Shown here one piece after another: positions 58,684-64,000 of a DNA stretch of 64,000 nucleotides. The translations under genes and the position numbers were made by a program. Each line of letters opens with the position of its first letter. Within the stretch, counting starts at the first letter, position 1. The notes beneath the pieces were generated by a model, which was not told where the DNA came from, searched no databases, and saw only the letters and a list, made by a program, of their open reading frames with translations. The stretch is from DASYFG01 sp036498565 (GTDB lineage Bacteria > Bacillota > Bacilli > Lactobacillales > Lactobacillaceae): assembly GCA_036498565.1 (NCBI GenBank), contig DASYFG010000004.1, forward strand, positions 310,001 to 374,000, in the 5' to 3' direction.

Positions 58684-59057
58684 GTTAAGTCTGCCTTTAA
58701 AATTGCTTGTCGGAGGCGTTTTGAAAGCCAAAATGATTTGCTACGACCATTGGCCGTCAAAATCAACGTGCGTTTATCCAAACGATAACTGTCCGTTGCC
58801 AAATCAATATTGCGGAATTCTTCGCCCACGATCTGCCCTAAATACAAGTGACTCCCCACCAAATAAGCGGAACGCCGAAGCCATAACAGCAAGCCGCCAA
58901 TCACGGCTAAAATTAACAAACCGCTGGCTAAGAGCGTGATTTGGTATGCTGATTCAATCCAAACGATTAAACTCACCAATAACAAAACGCCCCACCATAA
59001 CCAGCCGATGCGACTGGTTAAATCTAATGGTTGAAAATGTCCGCGGATGGGTTTCAT
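58680..59057 (-). CDS. Two-segment membrane protein (possibly EbsA-like)
   Basis: 125 residues. Two adjacent membrane segments (about 18-60, WLWWGVLLLVSLIVWIESAYQITLLASGLLILAVIGGLLLWL) are followed by a beta-rich cytosolic part (YLVGSHLYLGQIVGEEFRNIDLATDSYRLDKRTLILTANGRSKSFWLSKRL) that could be a PH-like domain. The layout is like EbsA family proteins of enterococci and lactobacilli, but I am not sure. First gene of the rluD-pyrR operon, with a strong AGGAG. Confidence 0.6.
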   Translation of the reverse strand: MKPIRGHFQPLDLTSRIGWLWWGVLLLVSLIVWIESAYQITLLASGLLILAVIGGLLLWLRRSAYLVGSHLYLGQIVGEEFRNIDLATDSYRLDKRTLILTANGRSKSFWLSKRLRQAILKADLT

Positions 59058-59127
59058 GCTTGAGCTCCTTGTTTTTTAAGTCCTTTTTCATTTTACCATA
59101 TTATCAACACATCTTTATCCAGACATT

Positions 59128-59156
59128 AAAAAAACACGCTGCTTTCAGCGTGTTTG
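59128..59156 (-). terminator. Terminator of the MarR-DUF1304 operon
   Basis: CACGCTG / CAGCGTG stem then T7 on the minus strand. Confidence 0.85.
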
Positions 59157-59159
59157 ACG

Positions 59160-59519
59160 TTATAAAATCAACAAAGCAACCAGCGCAATCAACGCAGGCA
59201 ACCCTTGAACAAAAATGATTTTGCGCGCGGCAGTCAAGCTACCATAGATGGCCGCTAGTAAGACGAACAACATTTCCAAAATCAACATCAAATTTTGTTG
59301 GTCGCCATGCAACAAAAACAAAGTCGCTAAAATCAACGTCCCAAACAGCCCATTATAGACGCCCTGATTACCAAATAATGATTTGACTTCTGGCATCATC
59401 AAAATCTTTTCGTCTACTTCAAAGGCTTTAGATTGTTGTGCTGGTGCGCCAAACATTTCCAAATACATAATGTAAATTGCTTCCAGCGCCACCAATCCCG
59501 TTAAAATATGTGCAATCAT
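59160..59519 (-). CDS. DUF1304 family membrane protein
   Basis: 119 residues, four membrane segments. It shows the DUF1304 pattern: HILTGLVALEAIYIMYLEMFG, the loop GNQGVYNGLFGTLILATLF (NQGxYN conserved) and AAIYGSLTAARKIIFVQGLPALIALVALL. Function unknown. It follows a MarR regulator by one base and is probably controlled by it. A second member of the family is cut off at the end of the window. Confidence 0.85.
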   Translation of the reverse strand: MIAHILTGLVALEAIYIMYLEMFGAPAQQSKAFEVDEKILMMPEVKSLFGNQGVYNGLFGTLILATLFLLHGDQQNLMLILEMLFVLLAAIYGSLTAARKIIFVQGLPALIALVALLIL

Positions 59520-59520
59520 C

Positions 59521-59967
59521 TTATTTTTCTCCTCTTTTTTCCGCCATTAAATCGGCAATTGTTTGATTGAGTTTTTGATTTTCAGCTAATAGTAAGTCTA
59601 ATGGTTTGTCCAAACGTGTAATCAGCGCTTCACGCATGTCATCGACCGCCGTCAGCATCGCTTGCATTTCTGCGGCTTTTTCTGGGGCGATTTTCAGGAC
59701 GTTAATGCGTTGATCGCTTTGACTGCGGGCCTTGATGAGCCATTTTTTGGCCACCAATTTTTCAATCACCGGCGTTAACGTATTGCTTGATAAATCCAAA
59801 ACGTGACCAATGTCCATCAATTTCGCCTCGTGGCGTTTATGAATGATGACCAAACACATATGTTGTAAATACGTCAGCTCAAATTCATCCAAAACTTGCG
59901 TATAAGCCCGCTGAAATAAACGATTCGTGCGATAAATTGATAAAAATAACTCATCATAAGTTGCCAT
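59521..59967 (-). CDS. MarR family transcriptional regulator
   Basis: 148 residues. Winged helix with LMDIGHVLDLSSNTLTPVIEKLVAKKWLIKARSQSDQRINVLKI (recognition helix plus DxR wing), flanked by long dimer helices. The SNTLTPVIEKL and TYLQHMCLVI style is close to the OhrR/MarR peroxide group, but no N-terminal reactive cysteine is present; Cys in MCLVI is possible. An imperfect dyad (TTATAT...ATATAA around 59985-60010) lies just upstream and could be its operator. Forms an operon with DUF1304. Confidence 0.87.
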   Translation of the reverse strand: MATYDELFLSIYRTNRLFQRAYTQVLDEFELTYLQHMCLVIIHKRHEAKLMDIGHVLDLSSNTLTPVIEKLVAKKWLIKARSQSDQRINVLKIAPEKAAEMQAMLTAVDDMREALITRLDKPLDLLLAENQKLNQTIADLMAEKRGEK

Positions 59968-60116
59968 TTGCTGTCCTCGTTATTTATTATATCGCATACG
60001 ACATATATAACAAGTGTTATCTGAAAAATTCTCAGTGAATTTTCAGTGCGATGCGCTACTTGCGAAGTGAAGCACGCTTTACAATAAGGTCAACACATAG
60101 GAAAGTGGTTAAAAAT

Positions 60117-60752
60117 ATGCTAACATCACTTATATTTAAATATTTCAACTTGCAACATATCATCCCCGCATTGGCAACGTCACATCCGTTTGCGGTTTAT
60201 GGTTTACTATTTTTGATCATCTTTATCGAAACGGGTTTAGTGATTATGCCTTTTCTGCCTGGGGATGCGATTTTGTTTTTGATTGGCACATTGGCAACTT
60301 GGCAATTGCAAGGCGTGAATTTAATCCTTGTGATTTTGTTGCTGAGTTTGGCAGCAATTTTAGGTGATTTTGTTAATTTCAAAATCGGTCAAAAATTTGG
60401 CGTCATCTTTACTCAATCTAAGTTCCTACCCCAAAAACGCCTCGAACAAGCCCAAAGCTTTTTCCAAAACTACGGTGCACGCGCTATTATTCTAGCGCGC
60501 TTCACGCCTATCATGCGGACAATCGTGCCTTTTGTAGCTGGGATGAGTCGCATGCCAGCAACGAAATTCATCCAGACAAATATGATTGGTGGTGTGACTT
60601 GGATTTCACTCATGACGCTCGCTGGATTTTATTTTGGCAGCATTCCCGTCATTAAATCCCACTTCGAGTTCGTCGTATTGGCAATTGTTATACTCTCAGT
60701 TTTGCCAATGCTCATTCATCGTTTAAGCAATAGAAAGGTCTCTCATTCATGA
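60117..60752 (+). CDS. DedA family membrane protein
   Basis: 211 residues with five to six hydrophobic stretches. DedA signatures are FIETGLVIMPFLPGDAILFLIGTLA, GDFVNFKIGQKFG and the RFTPIMRTIVPFVAGMSRMPATKFIQTNMIGGVTWI block with its conserved Arg and Gly residues. The family includes lipid scramblases that recycle undecaprenyl phosphate. It is cotranslated with a PAP2 phosphatase, which fits undecaprenyl-pyrophosphate recycling. ATG 60117 is preferred (AGGAAAG upstream) over the upstream start of the open frame. Confidence 0.88.
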   Translation: MLTSLIFKYFNLQHIIPALATSHPFAVYGLLFLIIFIETGLVIMPFLPGDAILFLIGTLATWQLQGVNLILVILLLSLAAILGDFVNFKIGQKFGVIFTQSKFLPQKRLEQAQSFFQNYGARAIILARFTPIMRTIVPFVAGMSRMPATKFIQTNMIGGVTWISLMTLAGFYFGSIPVIKSHFEFVVLAIVILSVLPMLIHRLSNRKVSHS

Positions 60753-61348
60753 TGATAAAATTACTACCGACTAAATTAACGCTTGTAGCGGCATTTTTAC
60801 TAATCGCACTGGCCTGTTTTGTGGTTATTTCGCCATTCAACACAGTGGATTTAACTTTTTCACACAGCCTTCAAGCACAACAAACAGCCCTTTTAACCCA
60901 CATTTTTACTAGCATTACGTTAATTGCCGATCCAGCAATTGTGATTGGTCTGGCGGTGTTGGTCAGTGCTTATTTCGTTTTTCAGCGGAACTATTTTGTT
61001 GCAGCATGGTTTACAGGTACCTTTGGCGTCGCGGATGTTTTAGCAACTGGTATTAAATTTTTGATTGCACGGGCGCGCCCAGTTCATCAACTATTACCTG
61101 AAACGGGTTTCTCATTTCCAAGTATTCACACAATGTCTGCTACTTTGTTTGTGCTCTTACTACTTACCTTTTTCAAAAACCGGCACCGCTGGTTGGCCAT
61201 TGCCGCCGTTATTTGGGTGAGTTTGGTTGCCCTGTCGCGCATTTATCTTGGCGCGCATTATTTAACCGATGTGCTAGCCGGCGCAAGTTTGGCCATTGTT
61301 TGGTATCAAACGACCACTTTCTTTTTCCTCAAAAAAACCTACCAGTAA
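60749..61348 (+). CDS. PAP2 family membrane phosphatase
   Basis: 199 residues with six membrane segments. The three PAP2 motifs are complete: KFLIARARPVHQ (KxxxxxxRP), SFPSIHTMS (PSxH) and SRIYLGAHYLTDVLAG (SRxxxxxHxxxD). Likely substrates are undecaprenyl pyrophosphate or phosphatidylglycerol phosphate, acting on the outer face of the membrane. It overlaps the DedA gene (ATGATG). Confidence 0.9.
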   Translation: MMIKLLPTKLTLVAAFLLIALACFVVISPFNTVDLTFSHSLQAQQTALLTHIFTSITLIADPAIVIGLAVLVSAYFVFQRNYFVAAWFTGTFGVADVLATGIKFLIARARPVHQLLPETGFSFPSIHTMSATLFVLLLLTFFKNRHRWLAIAAVIWVSLVALSRIYLGAHYLTDVLAGASLAIVWYQTTTFFFLKKTYQ

Positions 61349-61360
61349 CTGGTAGGTTTT
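61334..61360. terminator. Bidirectional terminator
   Basis: Perfect 13-base arms AAAACCTACCAGT and complement around one base, between convergent PAP2 and deacetylase genes. Confidence 0.88.
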
Positions 61361-62243
61361 ATTTGTGTGTCAACCATTTTTTAATCACTGGCCAACTATC
61401 TTGATTCACAATGTAGCGTGGCAAATGTTGTAACGAGGTCGCATTATCAACCAATCCCGTCTCCAAAGTAAAAATCCCTTCAATGCCTTGTTGCGTCATA
61501 TAACGTGTTAAAAAAGCGTTTTGCTCGCCATAAGGATACGCAAAATACTTACCACGTTGCCCAAGTTTTTTGACAAATTGTTGCTGTGATTTTTGAAAAT
61601 CTGCCATGATTGCCTGGCGACTTAAAGTTTTTGATGTCAAAATCGGTTTACCGTTTGCTTGATAATAGTGCATCTTATTCGTATGCAAGCCCATGGTCAT
61701 CTTTGAATCCCGACTTAATTTTTGAATTTGTGCCCAAGTTGCCAAACGCGTGCCGGCTAAATTTTGGCCCGTTTCACCCGTGATGATAAAAAACGTTGCC
61801 GGTACAGCCGCTTTTTTCAAAACCGGATAGGCATTCGTATACACCGTGTAATCAATATCATCAAACGTTAATACCACGCCTTTTTTCGGTACCTTGTGTT
61901 GTTTGTGCATGGCGATTAGTTGCGGAACCGAATAGACTTTGACGTGGTTTTTCGCCATCGTTTGGAGCTGGTCGGCTAACTGTTTTTTGGTCACGGAAAA
62001 GTTTTTGAGTTGCACATTATCGGTCATTTTCGTGGCGTTTTCGGTCACGACGTTATCACCTAAAACCAGATGATAAGACAAAATAATCACGCCAGTATCG
62101 GTCTGTGCCAAATTATTTTTGTACGAATAGGTTTTTGGTTGCAACAACGCGCAATCCAGATAAGCCATATAAATTCGCCAACCACTGATGATAACGGCAC
62201 ACAAAATAAACGCTAAAAACACAAAACGACTGCGTTTAAACAT
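61359..62243 (-). CDS. Polysaccharide deacetylase, IcaB/PgaB-like
   Basis: 294 residues, membrane-anchored by segment 8-25. The NodB domain (about 130-294) has motif 1 GVVLTFDDIDYTVYTNAYPVLKKAAVPATFFI (catalytic Asp-Asp), motif 2 MGLHTNKMHY (metal histidines) and motif 3 YFAYPYGEQNA. The HTxxMH form is like PgaB/IcaB, which removes acetyl groups from poly-N-acetylglucosamine outside the cell. ATG 62243 is chosen because the longer frame starts with TTG; no good ribosome site is seen, and it overlaps the previous gene, so coupling is likely. Confidence 0.85.
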   Translation of the reverse strand: MFKRSRFVFLAFILCAVIISGWRIYMAYLDCALLQPKTYSYKNNLAQTDTGVIILSYHLVLGDNVVTENATKMTDNVQLKNFSVTKKQLADQLQTMAKNHVKVYSVPQLIAMHKQHKVPKKGVVLTFDDIDYTVYTNAYPVLKKAAVPATFFIITGETGQNLAGTRLATWAQIQKLSRDSKMTMGLHTNKMHYYQANGKPILTSKTLSRQAIMADFQKSQQQFVKKLGQRGKYFAYPYGEQNAFLTRYMTQQGIEGIFTLETGLVDNATSLQHLPRYIVNQDSWPVIKKWLTHK

Positions 62244-62514
62244 CGTCTTGGTACCGATTTGCAATGAGAATCATGACGGCTACAATCAACAAAAAACCGA
62301 CCAAAATTGTCATCAAACTCAACACCAGCAACAAATTCTGGCGTTCAATCCCCAACATCATTTGTAACACATCGATCATTTCAATACAGATATCTAACCC
62401 AATAGTTAGCCCGACGCCAACAAAAATCAAAACCAACCCCAACAAAAGATAACTAACAACCAATTGACCCGTGCGTTCCACGGCCGTTGGTCGGTGAATA
62501 ATATAAGCCTTCAT
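62236..62514 (-). CDS. Small two-segment membrane protein, IcaD/PgaD-like
   Basis: 92 residues with two membrane segments (LVVSYLLLGLVLIFVGVGLTIGL; LLLVLSLMTILVGFLLIVAVMILI). The first residues (MKAYIIHRPTAVERTG) resemble the PgaD N-terminus. In known systems PgaD/IcaD binds the glycosyltransferase PgaC/IcaA and is needed for polymerisation. The assignment rests mainly on size, topology and position between the icaA- and icaB-like genes, with overlaps on both sides. Confidence 0.65.
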   Translation of the reverse strand: MKAYIIHRPTAVERTGQLVVSYLLLGLVLIFVGVGLTIGLDICIEMIDVLQMMLGIERQNLLLVLSLMTILVGFLLIVAVMILIANRYQDDV

Positions 62515-63731
62515 CGTTTCCCCCGATCTGGACTAATCCATTTTCCTTGCGAAGTCGTGGCAAATGCCACATCTCGCTCCGCAAAAAAGACAGTCAGCAA
62601 AATAATTAACCAATAAAACATCATATAAAGCGGAAATGCTAACTGATCCGCTAATGACAAATAACTTTCCCCACGATCACGCATTAAAGCCGTCATAAAT
62701 AATAGCATTGAAATCAACGCGTAAACCACGATAATCGTGCCTGGCAACGCCAATTCGTGCGTGATCACTTGTACCATGATGGCTTTTTCCAGCAAACTAA
62801 TGACAATCAGCCACGCCCAAATATGACTGAGGAGCATATCGCCTAATAATAAGCGCGTTGCCAAATCGCCTTTTTGTAACACCCACTGAGCATTTTTACC
62901 AAAAACTTCTAAGCCACCGATCGCCCAACGTTTGCGCTGGCGAAACAAACCGCGGTACGTCTCTGGCACCAAAATAAATGTGCGCGCGTTCGCGTTGTAA
63001 CCAACTTGCCACCCATGGCGATACAAACGCCACGTCGCGTCGATATCTTCGGTCATCACGGTTGTATCAAAGCCGCCAATTTGTTGTAAGGCAGATTTGC
63101 GATACATCACGAGCACGCCCGAAACCGACATGATTTTTTTGTACAAAAAATTTTGCGCTTGTTTAATGCCGTCAATAATCACCACGTATTCCAAAGCCTG
63201 TAACTTACCGAGAAAAGTTGAGCGATTGCGCACGATTGGTTTGCCGGTAACCGCTCCTAATTTGGGTTGTTGGGCTAACGTTGTCGCTAAATGTGTGACC
63301 GCTTTTTTATCTAAAACCGAATCAGCATCAATCACCAGCACGTGTTCGCCACGGGCGATTTGCAAGGCTTGGTTTAAAGCAGCGGCTTTCCCACCGTTTT
63401 TGGCGAGCGGTAAAATATGTAATTTCTCGTGTTGAATAGTTTGTAATAAAGCCAGCGTTTCATCGGTGCTTTTGTCATCCACCACAATCACCTCGTAGTT
63501 ATCGTAATGAATTTGAAATAAGCCATGCAACGCTTCGACGATGGTGTCAGCCTCATTGTAAGCAGAAATTAAAATCGACACGAACGGTTCTTCTTTGAGA
63601 ACAAGACGTCGTGTGTAGGTTTGATAAAAATGATTAAACGTTGAACCAACTAACCAAACCAACGACATCAAAATCGGATAGGCAATTACAAAGCCATTAT
63701 TGAGCGCGTAGCTCCAGCAAAAATACGTCAT
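62511..63731 (-). CDS. Family 2 glycosyltransferase, IcaA/PgaC-like (PNAG synthase)
   Basis: 406 residues. A membrane segment at the N-terminus, GT2 domain about 45-275 with VSILISAYNEADTIVEAL, EVIVVDDKSTDET, VLVIDADSVLD (DxD), VMTEDIDATWRLYRHG (TED) and FRQRKRWAIGG (QxxRW), then three or four C-terminal membrane segments. This is the processive hexosamine-polymer synthase layout. With the PgaD-like and deacetylase genes it forms a three-gene PNAG-type operon; no transcriptional repressor IcaR is adjacent. ATG 63731 is six bases after AAAGG. Confidence 0.87.
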   Translation of the reverse strand: MTYFCWSYALNNGFVIAYPILMSLVWLVGSTFNHFYQTYTRRLVLKEEPFVSILISAYNEADTIVEALHGLFQIHYDNYEVIVVDDKSTDETLALLQTIQHEKLHILPLAKNGGKAAALNQALQIARGEHVLVIDADSVLDKKAVTHLATTLAQQPKLGAVTGKPIVRNRSTFLGKLQALEYVVIIDGIKQAQNFLYKKIMSVSGVLVMYRKSALQQIGGFDTTVMTEDIDATWRLYRHGWQVGYNANARTFILVPETYRGLFRQRKRWAIGGLEVFGKNAQWVLQKGDLATRLLLGDMLLSHIWAWLIVISLLEKAIMVQVITHELALPGTIIVVYALISMLLFMTALMRDRGESYLSLADQLAFPLYMMFYWLIILLTVFFAERDVAFATTSQGKWISPDRGKR

Positions 63732-63772
63732 AAGCATCCTTTCGTTTGACAGCGATTTCCTCGCTACTTTAT

Positions 63773-63802
63773 ATGTTACAGATTACGGATGAAAACTGTC
63801 AA
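63773..63802 (-). promoter_or_regulatory. Promoter of the PNAG-type operon
   Basis: Minus strand: consensus TTGACA (63802-63797), 18-base spacer, TAACAT (63778-63773). A small hairpin (AGCGA-GGAAA-TCGCT) follows in the leader. Confidence 0.6.
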
Positions 63803-63843
63803 GAAATATGCTGTAAACGAATGTAATTTTTTCATAACAACGC

Positions 63844-63876
63844 AAAAAAAGCATCCAAACAAGTTGGATGCTTTAA
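63844..63876 (-). terminator. Terminator of the second DUF1304 gene
   Basis: AAAGCATCCAA / TTGGATGCTTT stem followed by T7 on the minus strand. Confidence 0.85.
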
Positions 63877-64000
63877 ATAAATAGCAAGCTCACAAACGCC
63901 AATAACGCTGGTAAACTCTCCACAAACAAAAATTTTCGATTCAAACTCAAACCATGGCTAACACCAATTACGACAACATAGCCCATCAAAAATAGCAAAA
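63873..64000 (-). CDS. DUF1304 family membrane protein (3' part)
   Basis: Last 41 residues of a gene running off the window. The frame reads LLFLMGYVVVIGVSHGLSLNRKFLFVESLPALLAFVSLLFI, and lines up with the C-terminus of the DUF1304 protein at 59160-59519 (GSLTAARKIIFVQGLPALIALVALLIL). Stop at 63875-63873, followed directly by a terminator. A paralogue of the first DUF1304 gene is the best reading. Confidence 0.7.
   Translation of the reverse strand, partial: LLFLMGYVVVIGVSHGLSLNRKFLFVESLPALLAFVSLLFI

Noticed and set aside
60060..60085. Promoter TTGCGA-TACAAT before the DedA gene
   Set aside because: The 14-base spacer is too short; the true promoter was not identified.

Overview
The window reads as the chromosome of a low-to-mid GC Firmicute of the order Lactobacillales. 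The clues are AGGAGG-type ribosome sites, the ftsW-ylbG-rsmD-coaD-ylbL block, a hisS-aspS operon under a T-box, a FemABX cell-wall ligase, pyrR beside carAB-like genes, and ECF vitamin transport. A Weissella/Leuconostoc-like or other heterofermentative lactobacillus is my best guess, but no marker gene here fixes the genus. No rRNA, tRNA, CRISPR array, transposase or prophage was seen.

Layout. 1-4.6 kb: housekeeping block on the + strand (M42 peptidase end, FtsW, YlbG, RsmD, CoaD, PDZ-Lon protease, deoxyribosyltransferase). 4.6-13.1 kb: small accessory genes, a nitroreductase, an MFS pump, FemX, an RNase H-like protein, then a more AT-rich stretch with ASCH, CPBP and OatA-like genes. 13.2-18 kb: menaquinone genes menF-menD-menH-menC. 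18-23.5 kb: vitamin kinase with ECF S component, YitT, a MerR-controlled MFS pump, and an Atg22-like MFS. 23.5-26.6 kb: p-aminobenzoate/folate genes, including a three-domain PabB-PabC-5-formyl-THF cyclo-ligase fusion. 26.6-36.6 kb: FMN proteins, a RelBE-type module, an HxlR-linked oxidoreductase set, an MFS gene broken by an amber codon, an ArsB/SLC13 permease, and an MMPL exporter with a two-component system. 36.7-41.1 kb: hisS-aspS with a T-box, divergent from a wall amidase. 41.1-46.7 kb: a Type III restriction-modification locus with a toxin-antitoxin module between mod and res, and a 5 x 7-bp repeat in the mod leader. 46.7-53.6 kb: aldo-keto reductase, membrane proteins, a CPBP/MerR divergon between two near-identical terminators, MgtC and glmS. 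53.7-59 kb: rluD-pyrR followed by a carA/carB-like pair with ruined active sites. 59-64 kb: MarR/DUF1304, DedA, PAP2, a PNAG-type exopolysaccharide operon (icaA-D-B-like), and the end of a second DUF1304 gene.

Most notable. (1) The carA/carB-like pair next to pyrR keeps intact reading frames, yet has lost the whole Cys-His-Glu glutaminase triad, ATP-grasp metal ligands, and most of the second synthetase half. It looks like a retained pseudo-enzyme complex. (2) hisS and glmS have a good Shine-Dalgarno far upstream of the start codon, with a foldable RNA structure between them that would leave 13-14 unpaired nucleotides. (3) The mod gene of the Type III system has a heptanucleotide repeat in a small upstream reading frame, suggesting phase variation. 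(4) A toxin-antitoxin module shares a 56-bp control region with res. (5) At least four genes appear to be transcribed as leaderless mRNAs.
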